Shown piece after piece: positions 54,495 to 64,000 of a stretch of DNA of 64,000 nt. How positions within the stretch are numbered: the stretch's first letter is position 1; each line of letters begins with the position of its first letter. Position numbers and translations under genes: made by a program. Source of the DNA: Rhipidocladum racemiflorum (taxonomy: Eukaryota; Streptophyta; Magnoliopsida; Poales; Poaceae); the NCBI GenBank assembly GCA_036346355.1, contig CM070591.1, positions 35,930,392-35,994,391 of the forward strand. Reading direction: 5' to 3'. The notes below the pieces were generated by a model, which searched no databases, had not been told where the DNA came from, and was given only the letters and a program-made list of their open reading frames with translations.

Positions 54495-57400
54495 TGTAAC
54501 ACCCCAAAATTTTGCTTTTCTTAAATTCATGTGTGATTTGGCACTTTGGTGAATTTTTGGAATTTTCTGGAATTTATTTGGATTTATTTGGAATTTATTT
54601 GAATTTATTCCATTTTGAAATAATTAAAGAATTTGACTTTGCAAATAAAATTTTGTTGGAAATATTTTATTTTAAGTCCAAAATGTTCCAAAATATTTTC
54701 CAGAATTTTTCTGGAATTTTTCTGAGTATTTTGCTATTTTTCTTGAATTAAATGAATTTCTGGAAATTATTTTGAATATTAAATCGCTGGAAAATCGAAT
54801 CGGGTCGAGTACTGTTCATCCGACCGAGTCGGAACCCGAGTCAGACTTGAGTCCGACCCAAGCCACGCGGACTCGACCGCATTGGCCACTGCAATCGTGG
54901 CCGATTGATCGCGCCACGTGATTCGGGCCGCTCGTCATCGTCCCTCGCCGAAGTCCGGATCGGACTCTCCGCCGTAGAGTCGCCGTGTTCCGTTAGGGTT
55001 CCGATTTGTGCGCACATCCCGGGGTTATTTAATGCGTGGGACATCGCCCGAGGTTGCCCTTTTCCGTGCGCACCCGAAACCCTAGCCCGCCGAGCCCTAG
55101 ACGCCGCCGCTTACCCGCAATCGCTCACCGTAGTAGCTCTCTTCTCCGCCACGGTTTTCGCTTTGTTCCACTGCCGTCCGCCGTTCTCCGCCGCTCTCGT
55201 GGCCAGATCTGGGATCCTCGTGACGAGGCGAGTCTGGGCGCACACCTCACTTCGCCGGAGCACACCCTAAACGCCGTTGCCCGTGTCGCCGTCCCCTCGC
55301 CTAGCCGGTCGGCGCGCCAAGAAGCCATCGCCGGAACCCGAGCTCGGACAGCCGTTGGATCGAGATCGGACGGTTACGGTAAGCCACGTGTAACCCAAAT
55401 CCTAGAAACTAGATCAGATCTGGACCGTTGGATCTAGATCCAACGGTCCACGATCGGCCACGTCACCTGTAACGCAATCCACGTTACGGGGATAACGTTA
55501 TTCTCAACCGTTGGATCTAAATCCAACGGCGTAGATTTACCGCGTTCACTCCAACGCGGGATAACCAAATCCAATCTGGGCCGTTGATTTTCGAATCAAC
55601 GGCCGAGACGCGCCACGTGGCTGGAAGTCTGACCGCCGCGTCGCGGGCCGAACGATGAGGCGTGTCTCTGACACGCGGGGCCCGCGTGTCAGAGGGCCCA
55701 CCTGTCAGCGGCCACCCCAGCCGTGCGATGACGTTAGCCTTGACGTCACGGTCGTCCCCACTCGCCGCCAGTGGCTGAGTCCCCGCTGACATCAGCAATG
55801 ACGTCACCTTAGAGGGCCCACCTGTTAGTGACCCGAGCCGTGGACCGGGTCCACGGTGGACCGAGCCGCGCCCGTGCGCCGGGTCCATGGACCCGAGGCC
55901 ACGTGTCGTCACCCGATTGGTCCACGTGTCATGCTGACGCAATAAAAGAATTTCCGAAAAAGAAAATGATTTATTAATTCGAATTATTAATTTCAGATTT
56001 TGATTCAAACTTCAAACGCTTATAACTTTTGCATTTTAACTCCGATTTGAGTGATTCAAATTTCTAAATTTGTATAAAATTGAGATCTACCTAATGAAGA
56101 ATTTTATTTAATTTTTGGACTAAAGTTTTCTCTGTATTAATATTTAAATGGTTATTTTAAACTCTAAATGCTTGTATCTTTTTCATTTGAACTCCGAATT
56201 TGACGATTCCAGTTTCTAAAAATTCATGAAATTATGTTCTCTCTGTTTATGAACTTTATTTGGATGTTTGGACACTTTTTGTCTACTGTTTTATTCATTT
56301 GTTGCTGTTTACACGCGTTACGAGTAGACGTTGAAGTGCCGGAAGGATTCGAAGGAGAAGTATTGACCCAGGAGCCAGCTCAGGACCAAGAGCAAGTACT
56401 TTTTGAAGGCAAGTTGTGCTTTGACCATGTTGATCCCATTTTGAAATCTATTTTGATTCAATGTATTGCATGCTAGTTCAATTAGAAAGTACTATTATTT
56501 AATTCTGGGGAATTAGATAAATGCCTAATTGCTCTATGACACCTTGGTTAATTAAATATGTGCCATGACCACTTGTCACCCTAGTTGTGGTTTACTAGTT
56601 GGACATTATTAAATTGCCAACATGGGAATTTAGACCGTTGTAGTATATTGCTTAGACCTGCTACGTGCTCACGACATGATTTTGGACAATCAAATGTTAA
56701 TATTGACTTAATGATATATTGAACCTGTTTTGGAAAGGTATCATATGTTGTGATGTTGATGGCACGTGGTGCATGGTAATCAACTGGGGTTTGATGAATA
56801 GTTTTTGACCGGGGCATGTGGTAAGAATGATCGGGTGGGCCAGTTGTGGCACGGGGAACGTTGGTTTGGTTCTTCGGGTAGTCTTGCCCTGGTCACCCTA
56901 AGGACTTAACCTTGCAAGCCTTTGAACTGGGTCAAACGTGCAACCACATGTCTGTAATGGGACGGACCTAGTTGATTAAGTTGCTAATAACGCATTACTG
57001 TGAGACCTCGGGATGTCAACTACACCCTTTGTGTAGTAAATGCGGGGAAGCGTCACGGGAGGCTGCGGCAGTACCCATCTAACGGTTGGTTGGCCTAAAC
57101 TTCGCCTTAGCTAAGGGAAGGGTTAGTGTGCAACACCAGGGAGGACCACTTGTATTGTTAGAAGTTTCCGAAAGACTTTGTTACGGGAACTCGCCTTTGT
57201 GGTGTTTGACTATATCTTGTGGGTAAAGTGCATAACCTCTGCAGAGTGTAAAATCTATTCGAATAGCCGTGTCCGCGGTATTGGACATCGCTCGGGAATT
57301 ACAGTCAAGGGTTAGACTTTCTTGAAAATAACTTGGACTTGAAAGGTGGGGTTTGGTTAAACAATGATGTTGATGGAAATGTGGATTAGGAATGGGAAAG

Positions 57401-57952
57401 ATGTTGATTAAACTCCTGGAAAAGTTATTGATCTTATACTTATTTCTATTGCTCTCGAATCAACTTATGCTACTTGTCAAATGATGTTTTACTACAAATA
57501 TACCCTGAGCTATTCCTTTGTACTAAGCCATGCATGTAGTATATTAGTTTGCATTCTGTGCATGACTTGCTGAGTACCAAGTACTCACCCTTGCCACAAT
57601 ACAACACCAGTTGAAGAGGAGTCTACACCAGCTTTGGAGGAGGAGCTCCAAGAGGAACCGTCTGCTTAGGGGCGAGCCGATCGATTACTGTGGTATACTG
57701 GATGGCGCCACGAAGTTATTTCATTTTCCGCTGCTATTATTTCTCTCTTAATAAGTTTCGCCCTGCGTGGCGTATATTTGTAACTCGACCATAAGGTCGA
57801 GCAACCAGTTTGACTATTTAATTAAAGTACTTTATTAGTATCGAGTGGTATGATTGTGATATTTACCGATGTTAAGACTGTGTGCACTAACGCGTTCCTG
57901 GACTAGTGCTGAATACACAGAGGGTCCGGATTTGCAAATTCGGGTCCCGACA
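54495..57952 (+). repeat. L7: 3' LTR of element E (3458 bp)
   Basis: It starts TGTAACACCCC and ends GGGTCCCGACA. It contains a perfect 22 bp inverted repeat at 55426-55447 and a TATA-like GGTTATTTAATGC near 55022. After its end, at 57953, the interrupted host LTR resumes. Confidence 0.9.
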
Positions 57953-58959
57953 TTGAACTAGATCTAATCTAAACCACACGATTTAGATCCAACGGCTGAG
58001 ATCTATCCTAGTTCTACGGGGTTGGGAACACGTGGGCAAACCTCAACGATTGGATCCGGATCGGACGGTTCACGTAGCTCGCGGGCGGCGATGGCGCACG
58101 GCTGCCGGAGTTGAAGACGATGACGAGCCCAACGGCCTTCCAGCGGTTCTCCGACGAGGTGAGTTGGCTCCACGGGTGCGTCTCGACGCGGGGTTCTCGG
58201 ATCTGGCCTTGGACGCGGCGGAGAACGACGGACGGCGGCGGGGCGAAGCGTCGTGGCGGAGGGAAAAACAACTACGGCGAGCGATTGCGAAAAACTGGCG
58301 GCGGCTTAAGCTCGGTAGGCTAGGGTTTCGGGTGCGCGCGGAGAAGGGCAACCTCGGGCAATGTCTCACGCATTAAATAGCCCCGGGATGCGCGCAGAAT
58401 CAGGAACCCTAACGAAACACGGCGGCTACGCGGCGGAGGAGTCCGTCTCGGACTCGGGCGGAGACGATGACGGAGGGTCGTCCACGTGGCGCGATCAACG
58501 GCCATGATGGCGCGGACGCGATCGGATCCGGACCGTATCCGGTTGGATCGGTGCGGCTCAATCTCGACCGTTGGATCTTGATCCAACGGTCCCGCGCGAT
58601 TAGGGTTCGGCCGGAACACGTGGCTCGGGTCGGACTCGAGCTCGAGTCTGACTCGGGCTCGGTCGGATGAACAGTGCTCGACCCGAGTTGATTTTCCAGC
58701 GATTAAATAATTCAATTAATTCCCAGAAATTCATTTAATTCATTTAAAAATAGCAAAAGACTCAGAAAAATTCTGGAAAATATTTTGGGACATTTTGGAC
58801 TCAAATAAAATATTTCCAACAAAATTTTATTTGAAAAGTTAAATTCTTTAATTATTTCAAAATGGAATAAATTCAAATAAATTCCAGAAAATTCCAAAAA
58901 TTCACCAAAGGGCCAAATCACACATGAATTTAAGAAAAGCAAAATTTTGGGGTGTTACA
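57953..58959 (-). repeat. Right half of the solo LTR split by element E
   Basis: It begins in mid-LTR and ends GGGGTGTTACA, followed by gcagg (58960-58964), which matches the flank to the left of L5 at 43702-43706. It contains a palindrome at 58568-58589 and a region resembling the LTR leader. Confidence 0.88.
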
Positions 58960-59403
58960 GCAGGTAATGGCAACAGTTCCAAATACTGGAATATATACAA
59001 TTTTTCTTCCCAACGAGCAGACACGTTGCCCCTCACACGGTGCAAGAATCGGGGGAGCAGTTGAAAAGAAGGCGTTGCGCCCAAGCATTACAACTTTTAC
59101 AGGCCTCAGTATTAAATGTTGTCCTTTCTTAATATTTAGATACTAGAGATTTCATCTTAACTCTGCTCAGAATAGAGTCACTGAATTGACATCGAGTTGT
59201 ATGTGGCTATCCCAAGGACTCGAGGTGGGTTGAACGTTGGGTGCTCTACCTGGCACATCCCTACTCGATACTTGGCGGTTTCCCTCTACTCGAATTGTGC
59301 AACCATGAGCTAGCGAGGTTTTATTCGACCAAGCTGAGTGCTTGACCGGTAATCAACCGAGGACTTGGAAAAGACCCTTTACTGAGCAGAATTCGGGGGC
59401 TAC
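58960..59403 (+). other. Tat-C 3' internal region next to the LTR
   Basis: It holds the upstream region of the antisense gene starting at 43630 (read leftwards) and ends in a purine-rich AATTCGGGGGCTAC tract at 59390-59403, the Tat-type polypurine tract. No coding sequence is convincing. Confidence 0.6.
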
Positions 59404-60038
59404 TGTTGAATATCTGAATATGGGATGTATGCGCACCTGGGAAAGTTGGATATTGTGCCATAAACGGTGACCTACACGTTAGGAAACTAACGATATCTCG
59501 GGCCTGAATTATACAGATAAGATATGCATGGAAGGAATATCCCCACATTTGGGAAGGACTTGGCCGTGTTCCCGTTACGAGGAAACCAACCCGAGTACGC
59601 CGGAAAACAAGGGAAGTTTGGATACACCACGCAGATCTCAGAACGGAGGACTCCTCATCGAGCATGATCGGGTGTTCCACATCTGCTACGACTCAAAAGA
59701 AGGCGACCCTGACCATATAAATAAGGGGGTAGATGCTCGGACAGCGGAGACTCAAGCAGACACACCCCAGATAAGATAGGCGACAAGCAAATCTTCCTAG
59801 ATAGGTAGATAGGCTGGGATTCAGCCAACCCCGATAAGTAATCTTCAGTGTAACGAGAGCTTGAGCTGCCTGTTCTGTAATCTGTTCTCCACAACATCGT
59901 ATTACATCCACACAGGAGTAGGGTATTACTCGACCGAGAGGCTTGAACCTGTCTATATAGTGTGCTATTGGTTTCTTGGTTGACCCTGCGTCCTTGAAGG
60001 TACCCGAATATAAGTTTATTGTCGATTCCTAACCTTCA
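59404..60038 (+). repeat. Tat-C 3' LTR (635 bp)
   Basis: It starts TGTTGAATATCTGAATATGG directly after the polypurine tract and ends ...CTAACCTTCA. A TATA box (CATATAAATAAGGGGG near 59715) and a downstream ACAGGAGTAGGGTATTAC block correspond to those in the Tat-A LTR. The following ataat (60039-60043) is the expected target duplication. Confidence 0.7.
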
Positions 60039-60129
60039 ATAATCGGCTATGTCTAAAGTCTATAGGTTGATTTTCTAGAGTTTCTTCGTGAGGAAAGGGC
60101 GATATTTCAGACAAATCAATTTGAAATGA

Positions 60130-60435
60130 TCAGCTAAACATGCAGTAAAGCCACAATTGGATGAACCATAGGGGACCTCCAATGTTGCCTACTGTGTGGG
60201 ATCCCATTACTGTGAACAGTCGACAGCGAATTTCGTGCATCACTTGGAAAACTACTCCTAAGAAAATTTTCCCTAATGCAAGCCGATGACCTGTGACTAG
60301 TTGTTCGGCTATGATTTGGTAAGTCTGAGTAGGTCCCAAAGAGGCGTCACAAAAGACAAACCGATCGAGCCACATGTTTAAAAAGGCAACATGTTCTTTA
60401 TCAGATACAAGGCCGATTCCTATGTTGCCTTGCAT
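60130..60435 (-). pseudogene. Fragment of a plant-mobile-domain (PMD) protein
   Basis: The minus frame reads HVAFLNMWLDRFVFCDASLG, then HRLALGKIFLGVVFQVMHEI and IGGPLWFIQLWLYCMFS, which matches the character of the aminotransferase-like plant mobile domain (PF10536) found in transposons and in genes derived from them. It is cut at the right by element G at 60443 and ends in a stop at the left. It was the target into which Tat-C inserted. It could be part of another transposon or of a Tat-type antisense gene. Confidence 0.55.
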
Positions 60436-60442
60436 GTATTTT

Positions 60443-61436
60443 TGTCGGGACCCCGAATTTGCAAATCCGGACCCTCTGTGTATTCAGCACTAGTCCAGGA
60501 ACGCGCTAGTGCACACAGTCTTAACATCGGTAAATATCACAATCATACCACTCGATACTAATAAAGTACCTTTATTTAAATACCCAAACTGGTTACTCGA
60601 CCTTATGGTCAAGTTACAATATACGCCTCGCAGGGCGAAACTTATTAAGAGAGAAATAGTAGCAGCGGAAAATCAAATAACTTCGTGGCGCCATCCAGTA
60701 TACCACAGGCAACTGACTGGGCTCGCTCCCTAAGTAGACGGATCCTCTTGGAGCTCCTCCTCCAAAGCTGGTGTAGTCTCCTCTTCAACTGGTGTTGTAT
60801 TGTGGCAAGGGTGAGTACTTGGTACTCAGCAAGTCATGCAATGCACGCGTGCTAATATACTATATGCATGGCTTGGTACAAAGGAGTGGCTCAAGGTATA
60901 TTTGCGATGCTTGACATTTGACAAGTAACATAAGTAGATTCGAAAGCAGTAGAAACAAGTATAGCATAGGTAACTTTTCAAGGAGTTTAATAAACATCTT
61001 TCCCATCCTAATCCACATTTCCATCATCATCATTATTAATCCAACCCAACCTTTCAAATCCAAGTTATTTTTGAGAAAATCTAACCCTTGACTGTAATTC
61101 CCGAGCGATGTCCAATACCGCGTACACGGCTATTCGAATAGATTCTACACTCTGCAGAGGTTATGCACTTTACCCACAAGATACAGTCAAACACCACAAA
61201 GGCGAGTTCAGTAACAAAGTCTTTGGAAACCTCTAACAATACAAGTGGTCCTCCCGGTTATTGCACACTAACCCTTCCCTTAGCTAAGGCGAAGTTTAGG
61301 CCAATCAACCGTTAGATGGGTACTGGCCTCGGCCGATGCGCTCCCCGTACAACTTACACAAAGGGTGTAGTTGACCTCCTGAGGTCCCACAGGTACGTTA
61401 TTAGCAACTTAGTCAACTAGGTCCGTCCCATTACAG
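60443..61436 (-). repeat. Truncated 3' LTR of element G
   Basis: It matches the first kilobase (plus-strand view) of the other family LTRs, from TGTCGGG up to GTCCGTCCCATTACAG, then changes abruptly to integrase coding sequence. Confidence 0.85.
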
Positions 61437-62110
61437 TTCGCCGGTCTCATTCCAATTCAGTGGCGTTCGACAGGGTCGACCATACAGTGCCTCAAAAGGT
61501 GACATTTGTAAACTAGCCTGGTAACTATTGTTGTAACTGAACTCAGCATACGGCAAACTCTTATCCCAAGAGGTAGCATAAGCCAATGCACATGCTCTTA
61601 ACATATCCTCTAGAATCTGATTGACTCTTTCTGGCCATCCCATCCGTCTGTGGATGATAGGCTGTATTGAAGTTCAAACGGGTTCCCATGGCTTCATGCA
61701 ACTTATTCCAAAACCTTGAGGTAAATTGGGTACCTCTGTCCGATACAATCCTCTTTGGCACTCCGTGCAAACAGACGATCCTGATCATGTACAACTCTGC
61801 TAACTTATCTCCCGAGTAGGTGGTCTTCACGGGGATAAAATGGGCTACTTTAGTCAAGCGATCCACTATAACCCATATGGAGTCATAACCTCCTTGAGTC
61901 TTCGGCAAACCGGTAATGAAATCCATTCCGATTTCCTCCCACTTCCACTCAGGTATTTTCAGCGGTTGTAGCAATCCTGCCGGGTCTCTCGATGCATTGC
62001 CTTGACTCTCCGGCATACGTCGCACAATGCAACATGCTCGGCAACTTCACATTTCATACTCGGCCACGTAATCTCTCCTTGAGATCTGATACATCTTGGT
62101 GCTTCCAGGA
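61437..62110 (-). pseudogene. Element G integrase, finger and core
   Basis: The core motifs GMDFITGLPKTQGGYDSIWV (first Asp), SDRGTQFTSRFWNKLHEAMG (second Asp) and YHPQTDG are in one frame; a frameshift near 61640 displaces the catalytic Glu and the following ERVNQILEDMLRACAL and EFSYNNSYQASLQMSPFEAL into another. The zinc finger lies near 62000-62110 but is frameshifted. The C-terminus stops at the deletion after LNWNETGEL. Confidence 0.75.
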
Positions 62111-62281
62111 TGAATTGAGTACTTGGAGTCATGGGCTTCTTCGAATCGGTTGCTTTAACTCCTTCTTGTTAGGCACACAAATGCGATCCTTCATCCACAA
62201 CGTGCCTTGCTCATCCAACTTGAAATCCTCTGCCTTGCCTTCCTCCTTGATGAACTTAATCCTGCGGATCTTGTCATCATC

Positions 62282-62990
62282 CTACATCCCTTCTCGGATC
62301 TGATCCTCTAAGGTAGGCCTTACTTCCAATGTGGCCAAGAATCCGCTAGGTACCACCTCAATCTTCATTTTCTGGAAATCCTCACATAACTCATCCTGAC
62401 TTGTGGCTAGCAACGTACTCACGGTATGGCTTTTCCGACTCAGAGCATCGGCTACTACGTTGGCCTTCCCGGGATGGTAATGGATTCCAACATTATAGTC
62501 TTTGATCAACTCTAACCATCTCCTCTGCCTCATATTCAGATCCAACTGGGTGAATATGTATTTAAGGCTCTTATGATCCGTATACACTTCACATCTGTTC
62601 CCGATCAGATAGTGACGCCATATCTTCAAGGCATGCACTACGGCAGCTAACTCTAGGTCATGTGTCGGATAATTTTCCTCATGCGGCCTCAACTGCCTTG
62701 ATGCATAAGCGACGACCTTTCCATTCTGCATGACAAAGACACATCCAAGTCCTTGGCGCGCGATGCGTCACAATAAATATCGAAGCTTTGAGCAACATCA
62801 GGTAGAACTAACATCGGTGCCGATGTCAATCGCTTCTTCACCCCGAAATCCTTCCTCGCATTCTCAAGCGCCCATGCAAACTTCTTTTCCTTCTTTAGCA
62901 ATTGCGTAGGAGGTTTCGCAATTGTCGAAAAGCCTTCAATGAAACGGGCGGTAGTATCCTGCCATTCCAAGGAAACTCCGAACTGGGTCA
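62282..62990 (-). pseudogene. Element G RNase H and connection domain
   Basis: The frames carry QSFDIYCDASR, then GKVVAYASRQLRPHEENYPT and CEVYTDHKSLKYIFTQLDLN, typical of gypsy RNase H, with a frameshift near 62720-62760. At the left the frame ends before the integrase finger. Confidence 0.75.
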
Positions 62991-63660
62991 CGCCTTCTTG
63001 GTTGCTCCCAATGTAACACGCCTTCTACTTTGCTTGGATCTCTGGCGACTCCTTCGCGGTCATTACATGTCCAAGAAACTCCACCTTGTCCTTCCAAAAA
63101 TCACACTTGCTGAACTTGGCGAAAAGTTGTCGTTCCTCGCCTTTTCCAAAACTCGCCTTAAGTGTTCGGCATGTTCATCCTCCTGTCTTGGAGTAGATTA
63201 GGATATCATCTATGAACACGACGACAAACTTGTCCAAGTATTCCATGAACACCTTATTCATCATATTCATGAAATAGGTTTGGCGCATTAAATCGCTACC
63301 CAAAGGACATAATCAGAACTCGTAATGTCCATATCTTGACGAGAATGCGATCTTGAATATCTTACGATCGGATCTTCACCGATGGTATCCCGATCTAAGA
63401 TCAATCTTGGAGAAAACTCCGGCTCCTCTCGGTGATCAAACAAATCATCAATCCTGGGTAGCGGATACTTATTCTTCACGGTGACTTCATTGAGTGCACG
63501 GTAGTCGATGCACATCCACGAAACTTCCGTCCTTCTTCTTGACAAACAAAACCGGTGCTCCCCACGATTTAACTCCTGGCCTCGATAAATCCTTTCTCCA
63601 TTAACTCCTCTAGCTGTTTCTTCATCTCTACCAACTCCGGTGGACATCCGATAGGGTCTC
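62991..63660 (-). pseudogene. Element G reverse transcriptase, heavily frameshifted
   Basis: CIDYRALNEVTVKNKYPLPR and DDLFDH are readable near 63440-63520 and the FIDDIL catalytic box near 63199-63220, but in different frames. At least four frame changes separate them, more than in element E. Confidence 0.7.
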
Positions 63661-64000
63661 TTTGCTATCGGCATGCACTGTACAAGCTCTATCACAAACT
63701 CTATGTCCCTGTCTGGCGGCATACCAGGTAGATCTTCGGGAAAAACATCTGGGTACTCATTAACTACGGAGACATCCTCTATGCTGATTGTCTTGGTACT
63801 GTTGACCAACATCTGTCCATCTCTAACTGCAGTGGCTTGAAATTCCACTTTCTTTCCACACGGGCTCTCAACTGAGATAGTCCTTCGTCCACAATCCAAT
63901 ACGGCCTTGTGCTTGGATAACCAGTCCATTCCCAAAATAACGTCTAAGGTCTGGGTCTCCAAAATTATAAGGTTCGCTAGGAACTCTATTCCATCTATTA
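63661..64000 (-). pseudogene. Element G protease C-terminal region
   Basis: The frame from the window edge reads DVILGMDWLSKHKAVLDCGR, then VRDGQMLVNSTKTISIEDVS and PEDLPGM, the C-terminal half of the retropepsin region. The active-site loop would lie beyond the right edge. Confidence 0.75.

Larger units (their letters stand above)
46115..57952 (+). mobile_element. Element E: chromodomain Ty3/gypsy (Tekay/Del-like), interrupted by F
   Basis: A plus-strand element with an accessory ORF, gag, protease, reverse transcriptase and RNase H, the integrase zinc finger (to 50284), then, after fragment F, the integrase C-terminus with chromodomain, a polypurine tract and 3' LTR L7. The 5' LTR and primer site are missing and the integrase core is deleted. 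It inserted into the LTR now represented by L5 and the 57953-58959 fragment. Order PR-RT-RH-IN, the FIDD reverse transcriptase box and the terminal chromodomain place it among chromoviruses. Confidence 0.75.
27096..60038 (+). mobile_element. Tat-C: Tat-type gypsy element with antisense genes, repeatedly interrupted
   Basis: Own sequence remains at 27096-28813, 39838-about 40200, about 42523-43706 and 58960-60038. The pieces are joined by target duplications of the nested insertions: gcacc on both sides of L2 and gcagg on both sides of the LTR split by element E. It ends in a plus-oriented polypurine tract and LTR, and its genes are on the minus strand, as in Tat-A. The 5' half is not visible; Copia-B abuts it at 27095. 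The expected right target duplication is ataat at 60039-60043. Counting 27096-28400 as part of this element rather than of yet another one is less certain. Confidence 0.65.
60443..64000 (-). mobile_element. Element G: minus-strand chromodomain gypsy, internally deleted, runs off the window
   Basis: From right to left: protease, reverse transcriptase, RNase H, integrase finger and core, then an abrupt join at 61436/61437 to the middle of its own 3' LTR. The deletion removes the integrase end, the chromodomain, the polypurine tract and the first 2.4 kb of the LTR. The outer LTR end is intact (TGTCGGGACCCC at 60443). It shares the family of E and F. Confidence 0.8.

Noticed and set aside
1..64000. 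tRNA, rRNA or host protein-coding genes
   Set aside because: No tRNA-like or rRNA-like stretch and no coding region outside transposon families was recognised.

Overview
The window is plant repeat DNA, very probably from a grass (Poaceae). I see no host gene, tRNA, rRNA or CRISPR array. Nearly every base can be assigned to nested LTR retrotransposons. The grass assignment rests on the element types: a Sirevirus-type copia element, Ty3/gypsy Tat-type elements with a 'putative gypsy type transposon' protein (PF04195) on the antisense strand, a chromodomain gypsy family with about 3.4 kb LTRs resembling Tekay/Del, and a hAT-like MITE. Names come from motif recognition only; no database search was run.

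Layout. 1-420: unidentified ORF fragment. 421-9596: minus-strand Sirevirus-like copia element (Copia-A) with a full 5' LTR on the right and a truncated 3' LTR on the left. 9597-16572: GC-rich 3' half of a plus-strand Tat-type gypsy element (Tat-A) with two antisense genes and a 574 bp 3' LTR. 16573-19065 plus 25305-27095: a second, plus-strand copia element (Copia-B), split by a solo LTR (S1, 19066-25304) that itself contains another solo LTR (L1, 21112-24563). From 27096 to 60038: a second Tat-type element (Tat-C), also with antisense genes, ending in an LTR at 59404-60038. Tat-C has been split by solo LTR L2 (28814-39837, itself holding solo LTRs L3 and L4 and a 167 bp MITE), by a gag-only gypsy fragment (D, about 40200-42522), and by a solo LTR (halves 43707-46114 and 57953-58959). 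That last LTR was split by a chromodomain gypsy element (E), which contains an inverted fragment of the same family (F). 60039-60442: remnant of a plant-mobile-domain gene that was the Tat-C target. 60443-64000: a deleted minus-strand gypsy element (G) running off the right edge.

The nesting order is supported by target-site duplications read directly from the sequence: gcacg (S1), ctagc (L1), gcacc (L2), acaac (L3, with a 3 bp overlap), atgtt (L4), agtccatg (MITE) and gcagg (the LTR split by E, whose two copies lie 15 kb apart). All gag-pol genes carry frameshifts, stops or deletions, so nothing here looks autonomous. The features most worth a second look are the intron-containing antisense genes in both Tat elements, two long inverted LTR pairs that could make hairpin RNA, the repeated palindromes in the 3.4 kb LTRs, the hairpin array in the Sirevirus LTR, and the palindromic motif clusters in S1.
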